From NCBI RefSeq assembly GCF_023101665.1, contig NZ_CP082161.1, positions 6,820,001 to 6,884,000 on the forward strand: a DNA stretch of 64,000 nt, read 5' to 3'. The DNA comes from Bradyrhizobium sp. 195 (GTDB taxonomy: Bacteria > Pseudomonadota > Alphaproteobacteria > Rhizobiales > Xanthobacteraceae). Position numbers and translations under genes: made by a program. The notes beneath the pieces were generated by a model, which searched no databases, was not told the DNA's origin, and saw only the letters and a program-made list of their open reading frames with translations. Shown here in pieces: positions 54,511 to 64,000 of the stretch. The stretch's first letter is position 1. Every line of letters starts with the position of its first letter.

Positions 54511-54566
54511 TGGCACCGCACCACCATAGCGCGCGGCAAAGCCGACCACCAAGGGGTGCGGTGCCA
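54511..54566. promoter_or_regulatory. Twelve-base perfect inverted repeat upstream of the ECF sigma gene
   Basis: TGGCACCGCACC (54511-54522) and GGTGCGGTGCCA (54555-54566) flank 32 bases, and lie just before the sigma-factor start on the minus strand. It may be a dyad operator, a leader hairpin or the sigma factor's own autoregulatory structure. Confidence 0.5.
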
Positions 54567-54586
54567 CACTGTGGACAGCACATACG

Positions 54587-54611
54587 AAAAACCCGGACCT
54601 TGCGGTCCGGG
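54587..54611 (-). terminator. Rho-independent terminator of the fliIJ transcript
   Basis: On the minus strand CCCGGACC-GCAA-GGTCCGGG is followed by TTTTT (complement of 54587-54591). It lies 37 bases after the fliJ stop and separates that transcript from the ECF sigma gene. Confidence 0.88.
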
Positions 54612-54647
54612 CCTGGCAAATTCCAACGCGATCTGGCTGCTAGCGGC

Positions 54648-55067
54648 TCAGGCGACCGCGCCGATGCGGGCGCGCATCAGGCCGATGCTGTCGAGGTCGG
54701 CCTGCTCGCGGGCATTCTCTTCGGCGCGTTCGCGGGCCTGGTCGCGCTCGTCGAGCAGCTCGACCTTCTTCAGCTCCTCGAAGGCCTCGGCCAGCGCGGC
54801 CTTGGCTTCGTCGAGCTGGCCCTTGAGCTCGTCGGCCGAGCGAGTCAGGTTCTCGCGGCGCTGGATGGCAGCCTTGGCATAGGTCGGATAGGCAAAGTGC
54901 GAGGGATCGTTGATCCCGGCACGCTCCTGCTCGGTCGTGATCTCGCGCTCAAGATCGGTCGACATCCGCTGGAAGTCGGCGATCATGGTCTCGATCTGGG
55001 TGACCCGGCGGCGCTTTTCGTCGACCTGAAACTTCTTCAGGCGAATGAGGGTATCTCGTGACTTCAT
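54648..55067 (-). CDS. fliJ: Flagellar export chaperone FliJ
   Basis: The 139-residue protein is almost wholly helical (MKSRDTLIRLKKFQVDEKRR, then long Glu/Lys/Arg runs), the coiled-coil form of FliJ, which joins the FliI ATPase ring to FlhA. It lies 121 bases downstream of fliI on the same strand and is followed by a terminator. Confidence 0.88.
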   Translation of the reverse strand: MKSRDTLIRLKKFQVDEKRRRVTQIETMIADFQRMSTDLEREITTEQERAGINDPSHFAYPTYAKAAIQRRENLTRSADELKGQLDEAKAALAEAFEELKKVELLDERDQARERAEENAREQADLDSIGLMRARIGAVA

Positions 55068-55188
55068 CGACTCGTACTCCCCAGAAGTCCCCCCGCTGCA
55101 CGTGGGACGATACCGGTCACCCCACGGGCCCGATGGGGGCCCAGACCGGCTCTGCTACTCTGTGGGATGGGATGATGACGGGACAAAG

Positions 55189-56514
55189 TTAGCGTTCCGT
55201 TTCCAAATTGCCGAGGATTTGCGCCAACTGGCGGTAGCCGTCCGCCAGTGATGCATTTTCGTCCTTGCGCTGGCGTAGGAAGGCCTCCAGTGGCTCGTGC
55301 AGCCGGATCGCCTCGTCGACTTCGGGGCTGGAGCCGGCCCGGTAGGCGCCGAGACGGATCAATTCCTCCATGTCGGCATAGGTCGCCATCACCGCCCGCG
55401 CCTTCTGGATGACGGGCCAGAATTGCGGATCGGCCGATTTCGGCATGGTGCGGGAGACGGATTTGAGGATGTTGATCGCGGGATAGCGGCCGCGCTCGGC
55501 GATCGAGCGCTGCATCACGATGTGGCCGTCCAGGATGCCGCGGACCGCATCCGCGATCGGTTCGTTATGGTCGTCGCCGTCGACCAGCACCGTGAAGATC
55601 GCGGTGATGGCGCCCTCCCCGAGACCCGGGCCGGCCCGCTCCAACAGTTTCGGCAGCTCGGTGAAGACGGTCGGCGTGTAGCCCTTGGCGGTCGGCGGCT
55701 CGCCGGCGGACAGGCCGATCTCGCGCTGGGCCATGGCAAAACGCGTCACCGAGTCCATCAGGCAGAGCACGTCCTTGTCCTCGTCGCGAAAATATTCGGC
55801 GACCGCCAGCGTCAGATACGCCGCCTGGCGGCGCATCAGCGCCGGCTCGTCGGAGGTCGCGACCACCACGACCGAACGCGCCAGGCCCTCCTCGCCGAGG
55901 TCGTCCTGCAAAAATTCCTGCACCTCGCGGCCGCGTTCGCCGATCAGCCCGATGACGCTGACCGCGGCATCGACGTTGCGCGCCAGCATCGACAGCAGCA
56001 CCGATTTGCCGACGCCGGACCCTGCGAAGATGCCCATGCGCTGGCCGCGGCAGCAGGTGAGAAAGGTGTTCATCGCGCGCACGCCGAGATCGAGCGGGCT
56101 GCCTACGCGCTTGCGCGAATGCGCCGGCGGCGGCGTATTGCGGAACGGCATCGGCGAGGACCCTTGCGGCAATGGCCCCTTGCCGTCGATCGGCTCGCCC
56201 AGCGCATTGACGACGCGGCCGAGCCAGGATGCTGACGGCCGCACTTGATTGGCGGCATTGGCGATGACGGCCTTGCAGCCGCGGCGCACGCCGTCGAGGC
56301 CGGCGAACGGCATCACGACAGCATTGTTGCCGGAGAAGCCGATCACCTCGCAGGGAATAGAACGGTTCGCGCCGGTCTCGATCACCAGCCGCGCGCCGAC
56401 CGACATCGCGTGAATAGGTCCTGCCACCTCGACCATCAGGCCGCGGACGCCGACCACGCGGCCGTAAATATTGACGCCGTCGATGTCGCCGATCTGTTCG
56501 GCCAAAGCCTTCAT
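55189..56514 (-). CDS. fliI: Flagellum-specific ATPase FliI
   Basis: The 441-residue protein has an F1-beta-like core with Walker [30 protein letters not shown], Walker [14 protein letters not shown] and the C-terminal [15 protein letters not shown] segment. It hydrolyses ATP to energise flagellar protein export in the cytoplasm. It begins fliI-fliJ on the minus strand, divergent from ctrA. Confidence 0.95.
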   Translation of the reverse strand: MKALAEQIGDIDGVNIYGRVVGVRGLMVEVAGPIHAMSVGARLVIETGANRSIPCEVIGFSGNNAVVMPFAGLDGVRRGCKAVIANAANQVRPSASWLGRVVNALGEPIDGKGPLPQGSSPMPFRNTPPPAHSRKRVGSPLDLGVRAMNTFLTCCRGQRMGIFAGSGVGKSVLLSMLARNVDAAVSVIGLIGERGREVQEFLQDDLGEEGLARSVVVVATSDEPALMRRQAAYLTLAVAEYFRDEDKDVLCLMDSVTRFAMAQREIGLSAGEPPTAKGYTPTVFTELPKLLERAGPGLGEGAITAIFTVLVDGDDHNEPIADAVRGILDGHIVMQRSIAERGRYPAINILKSVSRTMPKSADPQFWPVIQKARAVMATYADMEELIRLGAYRAGSSPEVDEAIRLHEPLEAFLRQRKDENASLADGYRQLAQILGNLETER

Positions 56515-56931
56515 CGGAGGGCCTTCATTAAGGTGCGCGCCTTGGACATCCGGGACTTCACGGTGAAAACCTTAAGTTTCGCCATATTTCTGAACGGAGC
56601 TTAACTTCGTGTTTACCCGCATCATTAATCATTGCGTCACTGTCTTTGTGACTGAGCGTGACTCCCCTTCAGAAGAAGGCTGAGTCGCGGGAGTCGGTTA
56701 GGCCCGTCTCTTAAAGTGGAACTTGAACGGAGCTGGGTGACGAAAGCTGCTTCTCGCGCAAGACCTTAGGGCGATTCGACAAAAATTGCACCGGGGGGGA
56801 CTTGCGTTCCAGAATCAGAGTTTGTTAACCATCTGTTGTCAGGATCCGAATCAGTTGTTCAAAGGCGTTTTGTTGAGTGCCGCGAATGCGGCCGACCTGA
56901 CGCCCAGGAGCGGCGACTATGGGGAACTGGC
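56515..56931. promoter_or_regulatory. Divergent fliI/ctrA intergenic region with clustered GANTC sites
   Basis: Six GANTC motifs (CcrM methylation sites) occur at 56660, 56682, 56691, 56773, 56812 and 56848, all within about 195 bases before ctrA. A TTAA-N7-TTTA near-match to the CtrA box starts at 56601. Both features are known at ctrA of Caulobacter, where methylation and CtrA feedback time its expression. No gene is seen in these 417 bases; the upstream run-on of the ctrA frame has no ribosome-binding site. Confidence 0.65.
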
Positions 56932-57633
<702 letters not shown>

Positions 57634-57686
57634 TCTCCTGGGTTTACGTCGCAAGCCCCCTTCGGGCTTGCTCCTCCCAGCCTGGA

Positions 57687-57717
57687 CCCCGCCGCAAATG
57701 GCGGGGTTTTGTTTTTT
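57687..57717 (+). terminator. Rho-independent terminator of ctrA
   Basis: CCCCGCC-GCAAAT-GGCGGGG is followed by TTTTGTTTTTT. A first hairpin, GCAAGCCC-CCTTC-GGGCTTGC, lies at 57651-57671, so the pair may act together. Confidence 0.9.
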
Positions 57718-57727
57718 GGGATGTCTT

Positions 57728-57856
57728 CTCCCTCTCCCGCTTGCGGGAGAGGGCCGGGGAGAGGGTTTCTCCACACCGGGACAATCCCTGTGTGGAGTGA
57801 ACCCCCACCCGGCGCTTCGCGCCGACCTCCCCCGCAAGCGGGAGAGGTGCACCACC
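57728..57856. repeat. Dispersed palindromic repeat, family A, copy 3 (diverged)
   Basis: CCCTCTCCCGCTTGCGGGAG opens it and CCGCAAGCGGGAGAGG closes it, as in the copies at 633-793 and 20931-21091, but the interior differs. Together with the terminator it fills the spacer between ctrA and the DUF350 gene. Confidence 0.78.
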
Positions 57857-57941
57857 ATCGCGGCTACGGCCTCCTCTCTCTTAACGTTTGAACCGGTATC
57901 CTTCCCCCGCCGACGAATGGTCGCTGCACGATGGGGGAACG

Positions 57942-58346
57942 ATGATCCTGCAATCACTTGCCGGCCTGCCCGCCTTCCTGGTCTATTTCTGCACCGGGCT
58001 GATCGCGATCGTGGCGTATCTGTTCGTCTACACCCGCATCACCGCGCATAACGAGTTCCAGCTGATCCGCGACAACGAGCCGGCCGCGGCGATCGCGCTC
58101 GGGCTGAGCCTGCTCGGCTTCGTGGCGCCGCTGGTCAGCGCGATCGCACATTCGGCCAATGTGCTGGACTGCCTGATCTGGGCGACGATCGCGCTGGTCG
58201 TGCAGATCATCGTGTTCTTCCTCGTGAAGGTCCCGGTGCCGAACCTGTCGGCGCGGATCTCTGCCGGCGAGCTTGCCCCGGCGATCTGGCTTGGCCTGTC
58301 CTCGCTCGCCGCGGGCCTGCTCAACGCCGCCTGCATGATCTACTGA
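57942..58346 (+). CDS. DUF350 membrane protein (YjfL-like)
   Basis: The 134-residue protein has four hydrophobic spans (PAFLVYFCTGLIAIVAYLFV, AIALGLSLLGFVAPLVSAI, LIWATIALVVQIIVFFLVKV, AIWLGLSSLAAGLLNAACM), the DUF350/UPF0719 pattern. Its E. coli counterpart YjfL is linked to a DUF1190 protein and a glutathionylspermidine-synthetase-like protein, as here. It acts in the inner membrane; the reaction is unknown. Two bases separate it from the next gene. Confidence 0.82.
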   Translation: MILQSLAGLPAFLVYFCTGLIAIVAYLFVYTRITAHNEFQLIRDNEPAAAIALGLSLLGFVAPLVSAIAHSANVLDCLIWATIALVVQIIVFFLVKVPVPNLSARISAGELAPAIWLGLSSLAAGLLNAACMIY

Positions 58347-58348
58347 CC

Positions 58349-58747
58349 ATGACCGAGGAGCGCCCCAGCAAGGATTTCGGCAAGCGCCGGCTACGTCTGC
58401 CACAGCCACTGCCGCTACCGGCGAAGGAGCCAGTCAAGCGCTCCGGCCATGTCGCGCTGCTGGTGATGGGCACGCTCGCGGTCGGCACCACCGCCTACAC
58501 GATGATGCCGGGGAGTTGCGAGCCGCCTCCGCCCGGAACCGAAGCCTCGGCCCTGTCGAGCACCGCGTGCGGCAGCAAGAGCAGTTCCTCCAGCAGCGGC
58601 AGCTCGCGCTGGTCGTCGCGTTCGAGCTTCTTCAGCAGCGATTCCTCGAGCCATTCCTCATCGGGAACGTCGTCCGATTCCGGCCACAGCAGCGTCAGCC
58701 GCGGCGGCTTCGGCTCGTTCGGCCATGGTTTTTCGGGCGGCGGCTAG
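58349..58747 (+). CDS. YgiB/YjfM-like (DUF1190-type) Ser/Gly-rich protein
   Basis: The 132-residue product has a basic N-terminus, one hydrophobic stretch (VALLVMGTLAVGTTAYTMM, residues 35-53), and a tail of SSSSSSGSSRWSSRSSFFSS type ending GGFGSFGHGFSGGG. The composition and its place between DUF350 and the ATP-grasp gene suggest the YgiB/YjfM group, but sequence conservation is low, so this rests mainly on context. Probably membrane-anchored with an extracytoplasmic tail. Confidence 0.62.
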   Translation: MTEERPSKDFGKRRLRLPQPLPLPAKEPVKRSGHVALLVMGTLAVGTTAYTMMPGSCEPPPPGTEASALSSTACGSKSSSSSSGSSRWSSRSSFFSSDSSSHSSSGTSSDSGHSSVSRGGFGSFGHGFSGGG

Positions 58748-58832
58748 CGCATGATCCGGAAAAGTGGCCACCGGTTTTCCCTCGCGACAAACGCGGAACG
58801 CGTTTGCGCGGAGATCATGCGCAGGAATTAAC

Positions 58833-59993
58833 ATGCAGCGCATTACCTGCCTGGAGCGCGACGACTGGCGAGAGACCGCGGCGCAATGCGGCTTTGTCTT
58901 CCACACCATCGACGGCGAACGCTATTGGGACGAGCGCGCCTATTACGGCTTCACGCTCGACGAGATCGAGCGCGGTATCGAGACGCCGACCGGCGAGATC
59001 GAGGCGATGTGCCTGGAGCTTGCCGGCCGCGTCATCGGCGACGAGCGGCACCTGCGCCGCTTGCAGATTCCGGAAGCGTTCTGGAGCCTGATCGCCGAGA
59101 GCTGGAAGCGCGACGACCGCAGCCTCTATGGCCGGCTCGATCTCAGTTACGACGGCAAGGGTCCGGCCAAGCTGCTCGAATACAACGCGGATACGCCGAC
59201 CTCGCTGTTCGAGGCTGCCGTCTTCCAATGGACCTGGCTCGAACAGGCGATCGAACGCCGCGTCATCCCCTCGCGTGCCGATCAGTTCAACTCCATCCAC
59301 GAGCGGCTGATCGCGGCATGGAAGGAGATCGCTGGCGGTCGCCACCTCCATCTCACTGGCAGCACCGGCAATCAGGAAGACGCCGGCACGCTCGCTTATC
59401 TCGAAGACACCGCACGCCAGGCCGGGCTCTCGACCAGGCTGCTCGACATCGAACAGGTCGGCTGGCGCGATGAGCCTGGCTGCTTCGTCGATCTCGACGA
59501 TGGCGATATCACGCTGGCCTTCAAGCTCTATCCCTGGGAATGGATGTTCCACGACGCCTTCGGTGCCAAGCTGAAGGACGCGCCGACGCGCTGGATCGAG
59601 CCGCCGTGGAAGGCGGTGCTGTCCAACAAAGGCATTTTGCCGCTGCTCTGGGAGATGTTTCCGAACCATCCCCATCTGCTGCCGGCCTTCTTCGAGGACG
59701 ATCCGCGCGCCGCGGAGCTTCGAACGTCCTATGTCCGCAAGCCGCTGCTGTCGCGCGAAGGCGCCAATGTCACGATCGTGTCCGGCGGCATGGCGCTCGA
59801 CGAGCAAGCAGGCCCTTACGGCGCCGAAGGCTTTGTGCGGCAGGCTCTAGCACCGCTGCCGAATTTTTCCGGCTTCTATCCGGTGATCGGAAGCTGGTTG
59901 GTAAACCACGAACCGTGCGGATTGTCGATCCGCGAGGACGAAAGCCCGATCACGGGCAACCGCTCGCGGTTTCTGCCGCATGCGATTTTGTAG
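58833..59993 (+). CDS. Glutathionylspermidine synthetase-like ATP-grasp protein (YgiC/YjfC-like)
   Basis: The 386-residue protein matches the C-terminal synthetase domain of glutathionylspermidine synthase: RLDLSYDGKGPAKLLEYNAD, TPTSLFEAAVFQW, KLYPWEWMFHDAF and PPWKAVLSNKGILPLLW, which carry the ATP-grasp Mg and nucleotide ligands. It lacks the amidase domain, as do E. coli YgiC and YjfC, for which glutathionylspermidine synthesis is not established. It probably joins a peptide-like acid to an amine. A GCAGGAA ribosome-binding site precedes ATG 58833. Confidence 0.87.
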   Translation: MQRITCLERDDWRETAAQCGFVFHTIDGERYWDERAYYGFTLDEIERGIETPTGEIEAMCLELAGRVIGDERHLRRLQIPEAFWSLIAESWKRDDRSLYGRLDLSYDGKGPAKLLEYNADTPTSLFEAAVFQWTWLEQAIERRVIPSRADQFNSIHERLIAAWKEIAGGRHLHLTGSTGNQEDAGTLAYLEDTARQAGLSTRLLDIEQVGWRDEPGCFVDLDDGDITLAFKLYPWEWMFHDAFGAKLKDAPTRWIEPPWKAVLSNKGILPLLWEMFPNHPHLLPAFFEDDPRAAELRTSYVRKPLLSREGANVTIVSGGMALDEQAGPYGAEGFVRQALAPLPNFSGFYPVIGSWLVNHEPCGLSIREDESPITGNRSRFLPHAIL

Positions 59994-59995
59994 TT

Positions 59996-60140
59996 GTCAT
60001 TCCGGAGCGCGACAAAGTCGCGAGCCCGGAATCCATAACCACAGGCCGACGAAAGGGACCGGCTCTCTCAACTTGCCTGTTACGATGGCCTGTGGTTATG
60101 GATTCCGGGCTCGGCGCTCACGCGCCGCCCCGGAATGACG
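59996..60140. repeat. Dispersed palindromic repeat, family C, copy 2
   Basis: GTCATTCCGGAGCGCGAC and CGCCGCCCCGGAATGAC close the ends, with AGCCCGGAATCCATAACCAC and GTGGTTATGGATTCCGGGCT inside as a long stem. Related to 46156-46260. Noncoding. Confidence 0.85.
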
Positions 60141-60148
60141 GCAAGAAC

Positions 60149-61021
60149 TCACCGCGCCGCTGCGATCTTCAACGACGGCGGCATCAATCCGCCCATCGCC
60201 CGCCCGGAGCGCGCGGGGTTGAGCTGGTAGAGACCGCGGCGATCCGCGATGGGGCGGAACGCATCGGTGATGCCGACGACGGATTCGGCAGCACCAAGCA
60301 GCAGCGTGCCGTCGGCCTCCAGGCCCTTGGCCATCCGCTCGAAGATCACCGCCTTGGTGTCCTGGTCGAAATAGATCAGCACGTTGCGGCAGAAGATCAC
60401 GTCGAAGGTGCCGAGATGGGAGAAGTCCTGCAACAGATTGAGCTGGCGGAACTGCACCATCGCGCGAATGTCGGCATTGAGCTGCCAGACTTCGCCGACC
60501 TGCGAGAAATACTTCATCAGGTGCTGGATCGGCAGGCCGCGCTGCACCTCGAACTGGCTGTAGATTCCCGCCTTCGACTTCTCCAGCACCTCTTGCGACA
60601 GATCGGTGGCGACGATCTCGATGCGCCAACCGGCGAGGGCCGCGCCCATCTCCTTCACGCACATCGCGATCGAATAGGGCTCCTGCCCGGTCGAGGACGC
60701 CGCCGACCAGATGCGCAAGCTCTTGCGCGCCGCGCGCGCCTTGATCAGCCCCGGCAGGATGGTGTCGCGCAAATGATCGAACGGGATCTTGTCGCGGTAG
60801 AAGAAGGTCTCGTTGGTGGTCATCGCTTCGACCACGTCGGTCGCAAGCCGGCCGTCGCCGTTCCGGATCTTCAGCACGAGATCGGGAATGCCTGATAGAC
60901 TCGCCTTGCGGGCGAGCGGCAGCAGTCGGCTTTCGACCAGATATTGCTTCTCGGGGGACAGATCGAGGCCGGAGCGCTCTTTCAGGAACTTGCGCAGATA
61001 GTCGTAGTCGGTGGGCGTCAC
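60149..61021 (-). CDS. cheR: Chemotaxis protein methyltransferase CheR
   Basis: The 290-residue enzyme starts [20 protein letters not shown] and has the CheR core ([29 protein letters not shown] for SAM binding, [14 protein letters not shown]). It methylates glutamates of chemoreceptors. It is the last gene of the visible che operon and overlaps cheB by four bases. The stop is followed by a family C repeat. Confidence 0.95.
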   Translation of the reverse strand: MTPTDYDYLRKFLKERSGLDLSPEKQYLVESRLLPLARKASLSGIPDLVLKIRNGDGRLATDVVEAMTTNETFFYRDKIPFDHLRDTILPGLIKARAARKSLRIWSAASSTGQEPYSIAMCVKEMGAALAGWRIEIVATDLSQEVLEKSKAGIYSQFEVQRGLPIQHLMKYFSQVGEVWQLNADIRAMVQFRQLNLLQDFSHLGTFDVIFCRNVLIYFDQDTKAVIFERMAKGLEADGTLLLGAAESVVGITDAFRPIADRRGLYQLNPARSGRAMGGLMPPSLKIAAAR

Positions 61022-62214
61022 GAGCGGTCTCCCGCAAACAGGCGGTTGACCTTGGCGCCGATCTGGTTGAGCGGCAGGATCGCCGCGCAGATGCCGGCAT
61101 TGGCCGCCGCGCCCGGCATGCCCCAGACCACGCTGGAGGCTTCGTCCTGCGCGATGACGCTGCCGCCGGCGGCAACGATGTCCTTGCCGCCGCGCATGCC
61201 GTCCGAGCCCATGCCCGTCAGGATCACGGAGAGGATGCTGCCATGCCAGATGTCGATGGCGGAGGTGAAGAGCGGATCGACCGCGGGCTTGCAGAAATTG
61301 ACGGCGGGGCCGTCGTCGAGCGCGATCACGGTGTCAGCGCCGCTGCGTGCGACGCGCATGTGCTTGCCGCCCGGCGCGAGATAAATCCGTCCCGGCTTCA
61401 CCGGCTCGCCGTCGACCGCCTCGGCCGCGGGCTTGCGGCTCGAACGCGCGAGGTGCTCGGCGAGAATGGTGGTGAAGGTCGGCGGCATGTGCTGGGTGAT
61501 CAGCACCGGGACGCGGTCGATCACCGGGCCGAGCTCAGTGACGAGCGCCATCAGCGCCTGCGGCCCGCCGGTCGAGGAGCCGATCAGCAGCACCTTGGGT
61601 GCCTGCGTCGAGAACGGGCGCGTAACGAGCGCTCCCGACGACGGTGCGTGCAGGGCGGGAGCCGGAGCGGGCGCGGCGGGCCGCGCAATCGGGCCGCGCG
61701 GGGCCGGAGCCGGGCTCGCAGGCGCCAGAGGGGGACTTGCAACCGCGTGCTTTCGGCGCAGCCGCGCGCCGAGATGGCGGATCTTCTGGATCAAATCGTG
61801 ATGAAAGATATCCGCAGCCGACGCCTCGCGCGTCGATTCCGGCTTTGGAATATAGTCGGCCGCGCCGAGCGACAGCGCCTTGAAGCTGATCTCCGCGTTG
61901 CGGCGGGTCAGCGTCGAGGCCATGATGATGACCAGGTCGCGCTTCTTCGCCAGGAGCTGCGGCAGCGCCGAGATGCCGTCGAGCTCGGGCATTTCGATGT
62001 CGAGCACGGCAACGTCAGGATTGATGCGTTCGATCTGGTTGACCGCTTCGAGCCCGGTGCGTAGCGAAGCCGCGACTTCCATGTCGTGCTCGGCGCCGAT
62101 CCAGCGCGAGATCAGACCGCGGATGACGACGGAGTCGTCGACGACCATCACCCGCAGCGGCCCCACTTCGCGCGAGCCGGTCGTGGCCGAATTACCTGCG
62201 AACGCAACACTCAT
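61018..62214 (-). CDS. cheB: Chemotaxis response regulator / methylesterase CheB
   Basis: The 398-residue protein has a receiver domain ([12 protein letters not shown], phospho-acceptor Asp72 in [11 protein letters not shown]), a long Pro/Ala-rich linker near residues 150-200, and the methylesterase domain with [13 protein letters not shown] (catalytic Ser), ITQHMP (His) and GMGSDG (Asp region). It removes receptor methyl groups when phosphorylated by CheA. The four-base overlap with cheR shows coupling. Confidence 0.95.
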   Translation of the reverse strand: MSVAFAGNSATTGSREVGPLRVMVVDDSVVIRGLISRWIGAEHDMEVAASLRTGLEAVNQIERINPDVAVLDIEMPELDGISALPQLLAKKRDLVIIMASTLTRRNAEISFKALSLGAADYIPKPESTREASAADIFHHDLIQKIRHLGARLRRKHAVASPPLAPASPAPAPRGPIARPAAPAPAPALHAPSSGALVTRPFSTQAPKVLLIGSSTGGPQALMALVTELGPVIDRVPVLITQHMPPTFTTILAEHLARSSRKPAAEAVDGEPVKPGRIYLAPGGKHMRVARSGADTVIALDDGPAVNFCKPAVDPLFTSAIDIWHGSILSVILTGMGSDGMRGGKDIVAAGGSVIAQDEASSVVWGMPGAAANAGICAAILPLNQIGAKVNRLFAGDRS

Positions 62215-62289
62215 TACTCACCAACTCAGACTGAAAGGATACAGTTGAAAACAGGCGCCGAAGGATCCGTTCGGCCTCCGGCCGGTCGC

Positions 62290-62655
<366 letters not shown>

Positions 62656-62728
62656 CTGAACCTCTGCTTCCTCCCCCTTTGCGGGGGGCACTTCCAATTG
62701 CTGGCACGTCGGCGGCAAGGCCGCCGTA

Positions 62729-63199
62729 TCAGGCCGCCATTTCGGGCGCGAGCTCGAGGACGCGATCGACGTCGAGGACGACCATGAGCTGTCCTTCGAG
62801 GCGGTGGACGCCGCCGGCGAGCTTGGCCATGCGGGGGTCGAGGTTGACGGGGTTCTCTTCCATGCCGGCTTCGGGCAGGCGCAGTACCTCGCCGATCTGG
62901 TCGATCAGCAGGCCATAGGATTCGCCGCGCAGGTCGACGCCGACCGCCATCGGCACCTTGCCGTCCTCAGGCTGCGGCAGGCCGAGCCGAGCGCGCATGT
63001 CGACCACGGTGACGATGCGGCCGCGCAGGTTCAACACGCCGGCGATCTCGCGCGAGGACAGCGGCACGCGGGTGACGCGCTCAGGCATGAACACGTCCTG
63101 GACGCGGGAGATCGGCAGGCCGAACAGCTGGCCGCCGATCATCGCGGTGACGTATTCGACCATGGCGCCTTCGCTGGACTGGGTCTTCTTGCTGGTCAT
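62729..63199 (-). CDS. cheW: Chemotaxis adaptor protein CheW
   Basis: The 156-residue protein has the CheW fold pattern: VEYVTAMIGGQLFGLPISRVQDVF, VTRVPLSSREIAGVLNLRGR, VVDMRARLGL and LRLPEAGMEENP. It couples receptors to the CheA kinase. It lies 27 bases downstream of the cheA stop and 73 bases before cheY on the same strand. Confidence 0.95.
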   Translation of the reverse strand: MTSKKTQSSEGAMVEYVTAMIGGQLFGLPISRVQDVFMPERVTRVPLSSREIAGVLNLRGRIVTVVDMRARLGLPQPEDGKVPMAVGVDLRGESYGLLIDQIGEVLRLPEAGMEENPVNLDPRMAKLAGGVHRLEGQLMVVLDVDRVLELAPEMAA

Positions 63200-63226
63200 A
63201 GGTATCTCCTGATCCCTGTCCTGCTC

Positions 63227-64000
63227 TTAGGCCGCTGCCCGGCTCAGCTCGGAGGCGCCGGCGGCGCCCGCGGTCTGTTCCTTCAGCGCCGCGATCAGAC
63301 CGGGACGGTCGAACTTGGCGACGTAGTCGTGGAAGCCGGCCTGACGGCCGCGCTCGATCGCCGCCGGCGACACCAGGGCGGACAGCCCGATGATCGGCAT
63401 CGAGCCCAGATTGTTGTCGGAGCGGATCACCTCGGCGAACTCGAACCCGTTCATGTCGGGCATCTCGATGTCGGTCAGGACCACGTCGAAGCTCTGGGCG
63501 CGCAAGGCAGCGAGGCCCTCCTGCGCGGTCGGCGCGGTGCGGACGCGGTAGCCGGCCGCCTTGAGCACCGGGGCCAGCATGTTGCGGAAGAACGCGCTGT
63601 CGTCGACCAGCAGCACCGACTGCGAATGCATCGACGGCTTCATCTCCTTGCGGGTGAACCAGTCGGCGAACGCCATCGGCAGGAAGTGGCCGACGTCGAT
63701 CACCTCGGTGGCCTGGCCCTTGATCACGGCCGAGCCCAGAATGCCCTGGCTGGAGCCGCCGACCTCGATATTGAGCCGTTCCTCGACGATGTCGATGATC
63801 TCGTCGACGACGAGGCCCATGGAGCGGCCGTCATCGGCGAACACCAGGATCGGCTGGGCGCCCTGGCTGGCGATGGTGACGCCTTCCATGGCGACGAGCG
63901 GCATCAGCTGCTCGCGGTACTGCACCATGTAGCGGCCGTTCGAGAACTCGATCTTGTCGGCGGGCAGCTCTTCGAGGCGCGTGACCAGCCCGAGCGGGAC
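63227..64000 (-). CDS. cheA: Hybrid chemotaxis histidine kinase CheA, C-terminal part (cut by window end)
   Basis: The visible 257 residues hold the CheW-like regulatory domain (LVTRLEELPADKIEFSNG, VFADDGRSMGLVVDEIIDIVEE) and a C-terminal receiver domain (VLLVDDSAFFRNMLAPVLKAAGY, VVLTDIEMPDMNGFEF, YVAKFDR), so CheA here is a hybrid kinase. The frame is open to the window end, beyond the first ATG shown at 63928; the kinase and phosphotransfer domains lie outside. First gene of the visible che operon. Confidence 0.93.
   Translation of the reverse strand, partial: VPLGLVTRLEELPADKIEFSNGRYMVQYREQLMPLVAMEGVTIASQGAQPILVFADDGRSMGLVVDEIIDIVEERLNIEVGGSSQGILGSAVIKGQATEVIDVGHFLPMAFADWFTRKEMKPSMHSQSVLLVDDSAFFRNMLAPVLKAAGYRVRTAPTAQEGLAALRAQSFDVVLTDIEMPDMNGFEFAEVIRSDNNLGSMPIIGLSALVSPAAIERGRQAGFHDYVAKFDRPGLIAALKEQTAGAAGASELSRAAA

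Noticed and set aside
53208..55061. Plus-strand frame of 617 codons across anti-sigma, sigma and fliJ genes
   Set aside because: It spans three clear minus-strand genes and a terminator, so it is a shadow frame.
56825..56840. TTAACCATCTGTTGTC as a CtrA box before ctrA
   Set aside because: The second half-site (TTGT) departs too far from TTAA; the near-match at 56601 is better.

Overview
The window looks like the chromosome of a GC-rich alphaproteobacterium, most likely Bradyrhizobium or a close relative. The grounds are a full-length CtrA regulator beside fliI/fliJ, GANTC (CcrM-type) sites clustered upstream of ctrA, several families of dispersed palindromic intergenic repeats that I associate with Bradyrhizobium, and a gene set (DUF6894, GH10 xylanase, amino-acid ABC importer, che operon) common in that group. 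No tRNA, rRNA, CRISPR array, prophage or insertion sequence was seen. Genus assignment is inference from memory, not from a search.

Layout. 1-10.8 kb: end of a methyltransferase, an L,D-transpeptidase, a polysaccharide flippase, a secreted GH10 xylanase, a DUF6492 protein, a PCMT-like methyltransferase and a large SAM/cyclase/AAA/TPR signalling protein. 11-19.7 kb: a nonribosomal peptide synthetase locus (2,150-residue A-T-C-A-T-C synthetase, a 55-residue basic protein, a phosphopantetheinyl transferase, and a flavin-dependent monooxygenase with a single-base frameshift). 19.8-27 kb: an acetylpolyamine-deacetylase-like enzyme, SMP-30 and cytochrome c/PQQ-type dehydrogenase proteins, small proteins and a gamma-glutamyltransferase homologue. 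27-35 kb: amine/amino-acid catabolism (FAD amine oxidase, polar amino-acid ABC importer, two XRE-cupin regulators, DadA, class III aminotransferase). 35-39 kb: a three-subunit molybdenum hydroxylase of the PaoABC type. 40-46.2 kb: an MFS transporter and a copper-handling operon (His-rich protein, lipoprotein, TolC-like factor, multicopper oxidase, cupredoxin, CusF-like protein). 46.5-48.6 kb: flhA. 49-50.3 kb: a gene-free repeat island. 50.3-54.5 kb: NDH-2-like oxidoreductase, AraC regulator, anti-sigma and ECF sigma factor. 54.6-57.6 kb: fliJ, fliI and divergent ctrA. 57.9-60 kb: a DUF350 / YgiB-like / ATP-grasp operon. 60.1-64 kb: a chemotaxis operon cheA-cheW-cheY-cheB-cheR, with cheA cut by the window end.

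How the genes fit together. The NRPS locus is the best candidate for an undescribed product: the loading domain resembles small-carboxylate CoA ligases rather than amino-acid adenylation domains, the second adenylation domain has Val where the alpha-amino-binding Asp normally sits, and the assembly line ends in a condensation domain with no thioesterase, so an N-acylated unit released onto an amine or alcohol is plausible. The 19.8-35 kb genes suggest polyamine or gamma-glutamyl-amine use. The copper operon combines periplasmic oxidation and chaperoning with an outer-membrane channel but no RND pump. ctrA, fliI/fliJ, flhA and che genes form a motility and cell-cycle theme.

Limits: all assignments are from reading translated sequence and motifs by eye; no alignment, structure prediction or database search was run.
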